Assembly: GCF_009826975.1 (NCBI RefSeq)
Contig: NZ_WUMO01000006.1
Span: 248,001-312,000 of the forward strand
Direction: 5' to 3'
From: Flavobacterium sp. HBTb2-11-1
Lineage (GTDB): Bacteria > Bacteroidota > Bacteroidia > Flavobacteriales > Flavobacteriaceae
DNA length: 64,000 nucleotides
Under the pieces are notes generated by a model. That model was not told the DNA's origin. It did no database searches and saw nothing but the letters and a program-made list of their open reading frames with translations. Position 1 is the first letter of the stretch; each line of letters begins with the position of its first letter. Position numbers and translations under genes: made by a program. Shown one piece after another: positions 1 to 7,423 of this stretch.

Positions 1-910
1 CAATCAATTTTCGATATCGAATAGGAGAAATTCCTTCTGTTTTTTTAAAGAAACGGCTAAAGTAAGATTGGTCTTCAAAGCCTACTTGCGTTGCCACTTC
101 ACCTACAGAAAGAGTAGTTTGAAAGAGTAAATATTTTGCCTCAAGCAATATGTTTTCGTCAATCCATTTTACAGCAGATTTTCCTGTAACATTCTTTACA
201 CACTTATTCAAGTGGTTTGGAGTAACATTTAATAAAGAAGAATAGTAATTGACCTGATGCTGGGTTTTTATATGATCGTGAATCAGTTCTTTAAATTTTG
301 CTGTTAACACTTCTGCCGCCGAAATATTTTTGACGGTTTTCACAGCATTTTTATTCATTTCATAAAACAAAGTAATCAGGTATGATTGAACGATATTTAG
401 ATCTGTAATTGTAGTCTCAGAATATTCCTTTTTCAATCTTTCTAAAATGTTTGTAATTGGGGCTATATCTTCAGCAGTTAGTTTGATCTTTGGATTTCCT
501 GAAATCTTTAAAAAATCAAAATCATTCAGCAATTCACGGCTGCCGTATTTTCTAATTAAAATGTCGGGATGAAATTGGCAGATATAACCTTTATGAATAT
601 TGTTGACATTATCGAGGGAAAAAATCTGACCAGCCGGAACCATTATCATTTCGTTGTCTGTTGTGACATATTCCTGATAGCCTAATTTCATAACATGCTG
701 ACCAGAAGAAATAAAAATTAGAGTATGGCAAGAATGTTTAGAAGGCGGAACAGGATGCTGCATTTGCATCATTTCTTCGATTTCAAGACAGAAAAAATGA
801 TCCGAATTTGACTTGAAAAGCAAATGAATAGGATTGTCTTCTCCCAGAAATTTCTCCCGAAAGCCTTTTGGATTGTACGTTTTGATTTTTTCAGCCTGCT
901 TTTTTTTCAT
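1..910 (-). CDS. AraC-family transcriptional regulator, C-terminus beyond left edge
   Basis: About 303 codons are visible from an ATG at 910 to the window edge, with no stop, so the end of the protein is missing. The N-terminal half looks like a cupin-type sensing domain (HTLIFISSGQH, then MIMVPAGQIFSLD). The last ~100 residues are a two-helix-turn-helix AraC domain (NHLNKCVKNVTGKS, then VGFEDQSYFSRFFKK and GISPIRYRK). Such proteins activate or repress transcription in response to a small ligand. The gene starts 1 nt after the stop of the DUF6642 gene, so the two are probably co-transcribed. The ligand and targets cannot be read from the sequence. The family call is firm. Confidence 0.93.
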   Translation of the reverse strand, partial: MKKKQAEKIKTYNPKGFREKFLGEDNPIHLLFKSNSDHFFCLEIEEMMQMQHPVPPSKHSCHTLIFISSGQHVMKLGYQEYVTTDNEMIMVPAGQIFSLDNVNNIHKGYICQFHPDILIRKYGSRELLNDFDFLKISGNPKIKLTAEDIAPITNILERLKKEYSETTITDLNIVQSYLITLFYEMNKNAVKTVKNISAAEVLTAKFKELIHDHIKTQHQVNYYSSLLNVTPNHLNKCVKNVTGKSAVKWIDENILLEAKYLLFQTTLSVGEVATQVGFEDQSYFSRFFKKTEGISPIRYRKLI

Positions 911-911
911 T

Positions 912-1475
912 TTAATAATATAATCTAAAATCAAGCAGTTTGCATAAATTGTAATGTTTCGTATAAAGATCCTCAACAACCTCAAACAAATTGTCGTTTT
1001 CTTGATACAGACTAAAAAATGCTTTGTCAATAGTACTGCAACTGGCAATTTTATTATACGTAGAACCATAGCCAGAAATAGCTCTAGCGCCAGTAATATC
1101 TAGGAAATATTGCGCTTCTTCTTCGTTTAAATCTAAAACTTTAAGATTGGCAAAATGAATGATTTTCCCTTTCATTTTTCCTTCAAACAATTCGGCAATT
1201 TCTTCTATGCTGTAATAATAATCGTGAAGGCAGATGTTGTTTTCCTGACCTGGCATTGCCAAATAAATAATTTCGTAATCTTTGAAATTATGATCTTCGT
1301 AAAGTAAAATATTCAAACTTTCTTCTAAACCTTCAATCGTATCGCAAGTTTTATGAATGCTAGAAATGCCCTGGTCAATTGCCAGTTCTTCCAGACATTT
1401 TACCACATGGGTTGGGCTATGATCGTCTATATCTCGAACGCCTTCTAGGCAGAAAATAAATTTTTCATTATCCAT
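912..1475 (-). CDS. DUF6642-type hypothetical protein (possible degenerate CHAT-like fold)
   Basis: A 187-residue protein with no signal peptide or membrane segment. I read it as a DUF6642-family member. The segments IYLAMPGQEN (~residue 70) and GKIIHFANLKVLDL followed by TGARAISGYG (~residues 105-138) sit where CHAT/caspase-like relatives, as I remember them, carry a His in 'AFHG' and a Cys in 'HFGSC'. Here neither catalytic residue is present, which would make this a non-catalytic version. That comparison is from memory and is inference. It is the first gene of a two-gene unit with the AraC regulator directly downstream, so it may feed a signal to that regulator or simply share its promoter. 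Confidence 0.6.
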   Translation of the reverse strand: MDNEKFIFCLEGVRDIDDHSPTHVVKCLEELAIDQGISSIHKTCDTIEGLEESLNILLYEDHNFKDYEIIYLAMPGQENNICLHDYYYSIEEIAELFEGKMKGKIIHFANLKVLDLNEEEAQYFLDITGARAISGYGSTYNKIASCSTIDKAFFSLYQENDNLFEVVEDLYTKHYNLCKLLDFRLYY

Positions 1476-1615
1476 GCAGTTATACTTTGGATTTAAACTT
1501 TTTTAGTGGTTTTAGCAAATGTATTTTTTATATCATAAAATACAATAGAGAAAACAGACTTTAACGTCTTTTTTGGATTTTAAATTTAAGTTAGAGCTGC
1601 GTAAATTTTTAAGCG

Positions 1616-1623
1616 TATTTTTG
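1616..1623 (+). promoter_or_regulatory. -7 promoter box (TATTTTTG)
   Basis: TATTTTTG matches the Bacteroidota -7 consensus TAnnTTTG and lies 21 nt upstream of the nucleosidase ATG. I see no clear -33 TTTG at 17-23 nt spacing. Confidence 0.5.
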
Positions 1624-1644
1624 TAAACCGAAAATAAATTACGC

Positions 1645-2247
1645 ATGATACAAATTAACCAAACAGCATCTTTTGCTGTTGAAGATATATTATTCTGTTT
1701 TGCTCTCGAATCTGAAGCAGCAGAAGTTTTTAAAGGACACAATGTCTTATTTACAGGAATAGGAAAAGTAAATGCAGCTTATGAACTGACAAAAGCCATT
1801 CAAAAGAAAAAGCCCTCTGTAATTATTAATCTGGGTTCGGCAGGCAGCTGTTTTCAAAAGGGCGACGTAATCTGCTGTACCAAATTTGTTCAAAGAGATA
1901 TGGACGTTCGCGGTTTAGGTTTTGCATTATACGAAACACCGCTTTCTGGTTTACCGCCAGTTTTAGAATATGGTTTGTTAATGGATAATCTTCAAGAAGG
2001 AATCTGCGGAACAGGCGATAACTTCGAAATGGAACATAAATCGGATGTTTATAATGTGGTCGATATGGAAGCGTATGCTCTAGCCATGATTGCCATGAAA
2101 GAAAATATTCCGTTTTTAAGCTTAAAATATATTTCTGACGGAGCCGATGATAATGCAGCAGAAGATTGGACAGTTCAGGTTCATAAAGCGGCGATTGCTT
2201 ACGGTAAAATTTTAGGATTGATAAAAGAATCAGAAGCCATTTCTTAA
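1645..2247 (+). CDS. Nucleoside phosphorylase-family nucleosidase (MTA/SAH nucleosidase-like)
   Basis: A 200-residue PNP_UDP_1-family protein. It has the glycine-rich phosphate/ribose region IINLGSAGSCFQKGD (~residue 60), the ribose-binding VDMEAYALA (~residue 146) and the C-terminal KYISDGADDNA with the catalytic-type Asp. This matches enzymes that hydrolyse 5'-methylthioadenosine or S-adenosylhomocysteine to adenine, but at 200 residues it is shorter than the usual ~230. It belongs to the short cytoplasmic 'nucleosidase' subgroup, whose exact substrate is uncertain. It stands alone, convergent with the sirtuin gene, and ends inside a shared hairpin terminator. Confidence 0.85.
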   Translation: MIQINQTASFAVEDILFCFALESEAAEVFKGHNVLFTGIGKVNAAYELTKAIQKKKPSVIINLGSAGSCFQKGDVICCTKFVQRDMDVRGLGFALYETPLSGLPPVLEYGLLMDNLQEGICGTGDNFEMEHKSDVYNVVDMEAYALAMIAMKENIPFLSLKYISDGADDNAAEDWTVQVHKAAIAYGKILGLIKESEAIS

Positions 2248-2265
2248 TTGAAATGGCTTTTATTT
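2234..2265. terminator. Bidirectional intrinsic terminator
   Basis: A perfect 10-bp stem, AAGCCATTTC (2234-2243) with GAAATGGCTT (2250-2259), has a 6-nt loop and a T-rich tail. The stem contains the nucleosidase stop codon and can serve the convergent sirtuin gene as well. Confidence 0.75.
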
Positions 2266-2278
2266 GTTGATAATTTTA

Positions 2279-3106
2279 TTAAGTCAAATAAATGCTTCTA
2301 ATCATTTCTTTAATCAATTTTAAAGCTTCAGTTGATGTTTTTCGAATAATGATTTTATTCTTTTTATCTTTTATCAAAGCCGTAAACTGATTGTCTTCTA
2401 TATTGATGTCAACTATAGTTCCGCCATATTTTAAAGTGGTTTCTGCAATTGCAACTGGTAAATTTGTTGCACCAGAAGTTCCTAGAATAAAAAGTATTCC
2501 AGAGTTTTTAGCAATTTTCAAGGAACTGAATTTTTTATTGGTTTGTTCATCATAATATTCGTCAAACCATAAAATATTTGGTCTCATCCAACTTCCGCAA
2601 CTTTTGCATTTTAAAAGTTCAATCTCTTTTTCGGTTAAATCTTCATCAATCTCTTTTCCTTTTATTTCTTCGGGCAGATTTATAATTTCTTTGCAACCAT
2701 TTGAGCACTTTATTTGTCTATTATTTCCATGAATTTCAAAAATCCTTTCTGTTCCGCTTAATCGGTGTAAGTTGTCTATATTTTGAGTAATCAGATGAAA
2801 TCTATCTTTTAAAATATTTTCAATTTCGACCAATTCGTAATGGCTTGCATTTGGCTTTGCATCTTCAAACATTTTTTTTCTAAACAATGAATATTGCCAA
2901 ACTTCCTCGGGATTTTCTTTGAAGTATTTAAAAGTTCCAAACTCTTCTGGTTTATGAAATTTTGTTCCCTTAATCCAAATACCATCTACACCTCTATAGG
3001 TCGGAATTCCACTTTCAGAAGAAATTCCGGCACCCGTTAAAAAAGTAAAAAGGTTTCTTTTATTTTTAGTTGAAACTTGTTTAATTATATTTTCTAATTG
3101 CTCCAT
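2279..3106 (-). CDS. SIR2-family NAD-dependent protein deacylase (sirtuin)
   Basis: A 275-residue single-domain sirtuin. GAGISSESGIPTYRG (~residues 26-40) binds NAD, TQNIDNLH (~108-115) and EIHGN hold the catalytic His, and two Cys pairs (CSNGC and CKSCG, ~residues 134-170) form the zinc ribbon. The C-terminal GTSGATNLPVA also belongs to the NAD-binding fold. Sirtuins remove acetyl or other acyl groups from lysine using NAD. The length matches a housekeeping sirtuin. There is no Argonaute, STAND or DUF4020-type partner next to it, so a defence role is not supported. Transcribed alone and convergent with the nucleosidase. Confidence 0.93.
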   Translation of the reverse strand: MEQLENIIKQVSTKNKRNLFTFLTGAGISSESGIPTYRGVDGIWIKGTKFHKPEEFGTFKYFKENPEEVWQYSLFRKKMFEDAKPNASHYELVEIENILKDRFHLITQNIDNLHRLSGTERIFEIHGNNRQIKCSNGCKEIINLPEEIKGKEIDEDLTEKEIELLKCKSCGSWMRPNILWFDEYYDEQTNKKFSSLKIAKNSGILFILGTSGATNLPVAIAETTLKYGGTIVDINIEDNQFTALIKDKKNKIIIRKTSTEALKLIKEMIRSIYLT

Positions 3107-3189
3107 GTTTAATGAAAAAAGGGATAGAATTTTTTTGTTAAATATAAGCTAAAAATTAATATCTAGAAGTTCTAAGTTTTTTATGAATT

Positions 3190-3255
3190 GCTCCAGCGGA
3201 GCAAAATATTTGTAGCATAATTTAGACCCTCAAAGTCAAAAAGCTCCAGCGGAGC
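3190..3255. repeat. Two copies of a short palindromic repeat
   Basis: The palindrome GCTCCAGCGGAGC occurs at 3190-3202 and 3243-3255 in the 344-bp gap between the sirtuin and GH2 genes. It resembles a dispersed intergenic repeat of flavobacteria. Nothing else in the gap (3107-3450) looks coding; the last ~100 bases are AT-rich and probably hold the GH2 promoter. Confidence 0.7.
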
Positions 3256-3450
3256 GACATATTGAGAATATCTGATTTTAGTATAAATAAAGAATGAAAA
3301 ACGACTAAATAAGCCTCATAACACAAAACTGATAAGTATTTGATGGGTTATTTTTAACTTATATGGAACATTTGCTTACTACTGAATTTGAGAAACTTTT
3401 TAACTTTATAACCTTCATATTTTACTAACTAAAGACCTTCAAAAACCAAA

Positions 3451-5265
3451 ATGATTTTAGCTATGAAAAGAATAATAATGCTGTGCTGTACTTTTCTGAT
3501 AATTGGAAAAACAATAGCGCAGGAAATCCCATTAGTTACTAATATTTCAGCCAGAAACAATATTACATTAAACGGAAAATGGAGATATATTGTAGATCCT
3601 CTCGAAAACGGATATTACAATTATCGTTTAGAGCCTTTTAAAAACAACGGATTTTTCGAAAATAAAAAATGGAACACCACAGAACTCAGCGAATATAATT
3701 TTGCCACCTCAGCGGTTATGGATATTCCGTCAGATTGGAATTCGAAAGATCAAAGATTGTTTTTTTATGAAGGAACAGTTTGGTTTCAGAAAGATTTCAA
3801 TTATAAAAAAGATTCCAAAACGAAAGGAATTCTTCATTTCGGAGCGGTCAATTATGACGCAAAAGTTTATGTAAACGGAAAACTGGCGGGAACACATATT
3901 GGCGGTTATACACCTTTCAATTTTGATGTAACCGATTTATTAGCCGATGGAAATAATTTCGTAGTAGTAAAAGTCGACAATAAACGCCATAAAGACAATG
4001 TGCCAACGGTAAACATGGATTGGTGGAATTATGGCGGAATCACCAGAGATGTGACTTTAGCTCAAGTTCCGAATACGTATATCGAAGATTATCTGGTTCA
4101 ATTGGATAAAAAAGAAAAAGGAAAAATTTCTGGTTGGATAAAGCTAAATAGCGAATCCGAAAATCAGTCTGTTTCAGTTTCAATTCCGGAATTAAAAATC
4201 AAAAAGAACGTTACGACCGATGCTAAAGGAATGGCATATTTTGAAATAAAAGCCAATCCAATCTTATGGACGCCTGAAAAACCGAAATTGTATGATGTAA
4301 CCATTAGCAAAGCAGATGAAAACATTGTCGATCAAATTGGTTTTAGAATTATTGAAACCAAAGGCAAAGAAATTCTATTAAACGGAAAAAAAGTCTTTTT
4401 ACGCGGTATCAGCATTCACGAAGAAGCGCCTTTTAGATCTGGAAGAGCTTGGTCTCAGGAAGACGCGATTACGTTATTGACTTGGGCAAAGGAATTAGGT
4501 TGTAATTATGTTCGTCTGGCGCATTATCCGCACAATGAAAATATGGTAAAACAAGCCGAAAAAATGGGATTAATGATTTGGTCTGAAGTTCCGGTGTATT
4601 GGACCATTTCTTGGACAAATCCAGATACGTATGCCAATGCCGAACGTCAATTGCACGATATGATTTATAGAGATAAAAACCGTTGCGGAATCGTGATTTG
4701 GTCCATTGCCAATGAAACACCACACGGCGATGACCGAGATGCTTTCTTGAGCAAATTGGCAAAATATGCACGCACACAGGATAATTCTCGTCTGATTAGT
4801 ATGGCGATGGAAGTTACCTCGAGTTCAAATAACATCAATACGCTTCATGACAATATGAATGAATATGTCGACATTGTAAGTTTCAACCAATATTTGGGCT
4901 GGTACAGAGGAACTAACGAATCTTGCAAAGACATGCAATGGGTAATTCCGTATAACAAACCGGTTATCATTAGCGAATTCGGAGGCGAAGCCTTACAAGG
5001 TCGTCATGGAGATAAAAAAGAACGATGGAACGAAGAATATCAAGAAGAATTATACATTCAAAACACACATATGTTCAATCGCATTGAAGGCTTGGCAGGA
5101 GTTTCTCCTTGGATTTTGGTTGACTTCAGATCTCCAAGAAGGCAGTTGCCAAATATTCAGGATTTCTTCAACCGTAAAGGATTAATTTCAGATCAAGGAA
5201 TTAAAAAGAAAGCTTTTTATGTGATGAAAGATTGGTACAAGCAAAAAGAAGAAGAGTATAAGTAA
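3451..5265 (+). CDS. Secreted glycoside hydrolase family 2, beta-glucuronidase-like
   Basis: 604 residues with a signal peptide; the start may be the ATG at 3451 or the MKR ATG four codons later, both leading into the same hydrophobic segment ending near IAQ. Order: sugar-binding jelly roll (from LNGKWRYIVDP), immunoglobulin-like middle domain, TIM barrel (from FLRGISIHEEAPF). The acid/base Glu is in WSIANETPHGD (~422) and the nucleophile Glu in VIISEFGGEA (~509). NRKG near residue 574 fits the N-x-K motif that distinguishes beta-glucuronidases from beta-galactosidases. It probably removes glucuronic acid from plant or host polysaccharides in the periplasm. It is a single gene, not part of a SusCD locus here. 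Confidence 0.88.
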   Translation: MILAMKRIIMLCCTFLIIGKTIAQEIPLVTNISARNNITLNGKWRYIVDPLENGYYNYRLEPFKNNGFFENKKWNTTELSEYNFATSAVMDIPSDWNSKDQRLFFYEGTVWFQKDFNYKKDSKTKGILHFGAVNYDAKVYVNGKLAGTHIGGYTPFNFDVTDLLADGNNFVVVKVDNKRHKDNVPTVNMDWWNYGGITRDVTLAQVPNTYIEDYLVQLDKKEKGKISGWIKLNSESENQSVSVSIPELKIKKNVTTDAKGMAYFEIKANPILWTPEKPKLYDVTISKADENIVDQIGFRIIETKGKEILLNGKKVFLRGISIHEEAPFRSGRAWSQEDAITLLTWAKELGCNYVRLAHYPHNENMVKQAEKMGLMIWSEVPVYWTISWTNPDTYANAERQLHDMIYRDKNRCGIVIWSIANETPHGDDRDAFLSKLAKYARTQDNSRLISMAMEVTSSSNNINTLHDNMNEYVDIVSFNQYLGWYRGTNESCKDMQWVIPYNKPVIISEFGGEALQGRHGDKKERWNEEYQEELYIQNTHMFNRIEGLAGVSPWILVDFRSPRRQLPNIQDFFNRKGLISDQGIKKKAFYVMKDWYKQKEEEYK

Positions 5266-5283
5266 GTAAAGCAAGTAGAAAAC

Positions 5284-5315
5284 CTCCAAAGTCATTTTGA
5301 TTTTGGAGTTTTTTA
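5284..5315 (+). terminator. Intrinsic terminator of the GH2 gene
   Basis: CTCCAAA (5284-5290) pairs with TTTGGAG (5302-5308), followed by six T residues. Confidence 0.7.
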
Positions 5316-5357
5316 TGTTTTTTCCTTAATTTTATTTGAAAAAACAGAAGACTTTTA

Positions 5358-5987
5358 ATGGAACTAGAAATTGTCATAAGATTGCTTTTAGCAGCATTTT
5401 GGGGAGCTTTAATTGGTGCCGAAAGAGAATATAGCGGAAAAGCGGCAGGTCTTCGCACCACAATAATGATTTCAGTCGGAGCTTGTTTCTTCACTTTTAT
5501 GTCCGAATGGATTGGCGGAGCAGGAAATCCAGATAGAATAGCTTCTAATATTGTAACCGGTTTAGGATTTCTTTGTGCAGGAGTTATTTTTAGATCCGAT
5601 AGCCATGTTACCGGTATTACAACAGCAGCAACAATCTGGTCGGTTGCAGCTGTAAGCATGGGAGTAGGAGCAGGATATTATTTTGCATCGGCTTGCGCGG
5701 CCTTAATGATTCTTTCTATTCTTACGGTGCTTACATTTCTTCAGGATAAAATTGACCTCATCAACGAACATAAAACGCTTCGAATAACTTTTAAACGTTC
5801 AGACAATGGTCTCGAAAAATGCAAAGAACTTTTTTCTGCTAGTGGCGTAAAATCAAAACTGATTACGCAGCGCCGTAATTTGGATCATGTAGTTTTAGAA
5901 TGGCAGATACACGGACCTAAAAAAAATATAGAATCTTTGTATGCAACACTTTTGCAAGAATCTGTTTTTGAAGAATTAGTATTATAA
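5358..5987 (+). CDS. MgtC/SapB family inner-membrane protein
   Basis: 209 residues. The N-terminal ~130 residues carry the MgtC signature: RLLLAAFWGALIGAERE (~residues 8-24), GKAAGLRT, and GLGFLCAGVIF followed by TTAATIWSVAA, with about four or five membrane segments. A soluble ~75-residue C-terminal domain resembles the ACT-like tail of MgtC relatives. In other bacteria MgtC proteins help growth at low magnesium and can inhibit the F-type ATP synthase; whether this one does so is unknown. The GNAT gene follows after 11 nt on the same strand, so they may share a transcript. Confidence 0.9.
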   Translation: MELEIVIRLLLAAFWGALIGAEREYSGKAAGLRTTIMISVGACFFTFMSEWIGGAGNPDRIASNIVTGLGFLCAGVIFRSDSHVTGITTAATIWSVAAVSMGVGAGYYFASACAALMILSILTVLTFLQDKIDLINEHKTLRITFKRSDNGLEKCKELFSASGVKSKLITQRRNLDHVVLEWQIHGPKKNIESLYATLLQESVFEELVL

Positions 5988-5998
5988 TAGCAAAAAAT

Positions 5999-6538
5999 AT
6001 GAATTTTAGTTTACAACCCATTTTAGAAAATGATCTTTGCATTTTGTCTCCTTTAGAAGAAAACGATTTTGAAGCACTGTACAAAGTAGCTTCCGATCCT
6101 AAAATTTGGGAACAGCATCCAAACAAAGACCGATGGAAAAAAGAAGTTTTCGAAAACTTTTTTGAAGGAGCCATGAAAAGTAAAGGCGCCTTTAAAATTA
6201 TAAGTAAAGAAACAGGAGAAGTTATCGGAAGTACACGTTTTTATGATTTTAATCAAGAAGATGATAGTATTTTTATTGGATATACTTTTTATGCGGTTTC
6301 GTGCTGGGGAAAAGGCGTGAACCAAAGTGTAAAAAAGACCATGCTGGATTATCTTTTTCAATATGTTTCGAAAGTGAAATTTCATATTGGTTCAGAAAAT
6401 ATTCGATCGCAAATTGCAATTTCGAGAGTAGGAGCCAAAAAAGTTGCTGAAGAAGAAGTGGCTTACTTCGGAGAAAAGCCAAAATTGAATTTTGTGTATC
6501 AAATAAATAAAGAAGAGTGGAAAAGACAAAAGCCTTAA
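5999..6538 (+). CDS. GNAT N-acetyltransferase (RimJ/RimL type)
   Basis: 179 residues. The opening LQPILENDLCILSPLEENDF and the core ETGEVIGSTRFYDF, IGYTFYAVSCWGKGVNQS and FHIGSENIRSQIAISRVGAKK follow the RimJ/RimL-type GNAT plan (acetyl-CoA loop at CWGKGVNQS, ~residues 101-109). These enzymes transfer acetyl from acetyl-CoA to a protein N-terminus or a small amine; the substrate is not evident. It probably lies in an operon with the MgtC-like gene, 11 nt upstream. The stop codon lies inside the terminator stem. Confidence 0.85.
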   Translation: MNFSLQPILENDLCILSPLEENDFEALYKVASDPKIWEQHPNKDRWKKEVFENFFEGAMKSKGAFKIISKETGEVIGSTRFYDFNQEDDSIFIGYTFYAVSCWGKGVNQSVKKTMLDYLFQYVSKVKFHIGSENIRSQIAISRVGAKKVAEEEVAYFGEKPKLNFVYQINKEEWKRQKP

Positions 6539-6565
6539 ACATTTCGTTTAAGGCTTTTGTCTTTT
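6521..6565. terminator. Strong bidirectional terminator, 20-bp perfect stem
   Basis: Positions 6521-6540 and 6546-6565 are exact reverse complements around a 5-nt loop (ATTTC), with A and T runs at the ends. It lies between convergent genes (GNAT and DUF4249) and can terminate both. Confidence 0.9.
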
Positions 6566-6579
6566 ATAAAATTGATTTT

Positions 6580-7419
6580 CTATTTCACCAAATAATCAAC
6601 CTGATCTGCTTCGCAAAGTCTAAAATAGCCAAATGCGAAATTATTGGTGTCAGAAGTGTTTACAATGTTTCCTCTAATGTTTCCTGGAGGAACAAGAAAC
6701 GGATTTGCGCTTGAAGCTTCCAAGATTAATTTCCAGTAGTTGTAGAAATTTTTAGAAACGCCTCTGTGCGTTATTTTGACAGTGTTTCCAGATTTCATGT
6801 CTTCATGAGAATATCTGGTACTGATTTCGTTTCCATTGAAAAATTCGTCATTGGTAATTTCGTATTCCGGATAAATCAAGAATTCACTTTGGTAATCGGT
6901 TACGTAAAAATTAACTTGATCTGCAGGATCATTGTAATAGAATGTCAATTCAATAACATCTTCTCCACCAAAATCAGGAACTATTTTTTGTTCAATTTTA
7001 TTGATTGGAGTGGCAGAACTCAGTTTTTCAACCGCAGTATAACTTTGTCCCTCGGCAGTAATAAATAACTTGTATTCCATGTCAACTACAGGGAGAAAAT
7101 TGGTGCATTTATAAACTCCTGCTTCGGTTTCATTAAAGGTAAAAACATCTCCGTTACTGTTTTCAACTCGTACTTGCGCGCCTGAAACTTTTGGAGTTGT
7201 ACCGCTGTAATAAGGAGCAGTTTTACTAATTTTTATGGTTTGTTCCTTTCCGTCAGTTCCTTTTTTCCAGATAATTTCGGCATCGATAACCAACTTGGTT
7301 TCGCCAGCTTCCAGATCCAGATTGACCACATCTTCGCATGACGCAAAAGAAAAAACAAAAAGAAGACTTATTAATGCCAGTGCTCTATTCATTATCGTAT
7401 ATTTTTTCAATTTATTCAT
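6580..7419 (-). CDS. DUF4249 outer-membrane lipoprotein
   Basis: 279 residues from the ATG at 7419, which is 4 nt past the stop of the TonB receptor; an ATG at 7392 (MNRALALISLLF) would give a more compact signal peptide. The lipobox is FASC, followed by EDVVNLDL and GETKLVIDAEI, typical of DUF4249. These proteins are regularly encoded directly after STN-containing TonB receptors in Bacteroidota and probably act with them at the cell surface, in the way SusD-type partners do. Last gene of the sigma/FecR/TonB operon. A longer frame reaching 7506 overlaps the receptor and is unlikely to be translated. Confidence 0.85.
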   Translation of the reverse strand: MNKLKKYTIMNRALALISLLFVFSFASCEDVVNLDLEAGETKLVIDAEIIWKKGTDGKEQTIKISKTAPYYSGTTPKVSGAQVRVENSNGDVFTFNETEAGVYKCTNFLPVVDMEYKLFITAEGQSYTAVEKLSSATPINKIEQKIVPDFGGEDVIELTFYYNDPADQVNFYVTDYQSEFLIYPEYEITNDEFFNGNEISTRYSHEDMKSGNTVKITHRGVSKNFYNYWKLILEASSANPFLVPPGNIRGNIVNTSDTNNFAFGYFRLCEADQVDYLVK

Positions 7420-7423
7420 AGCA

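Noticed and set aside
2279..3106. Sirtuin as part of an anti-phage defence system
   Set aside because: Single-domain housekeeping-type sirtuin without any linked defence partner.
4469..4777. 102-codon frame on the opposite strand of the GH2 gene
   Set aside because: Lies entirely within a conserved catalytic domain coding region; antisense shadow.
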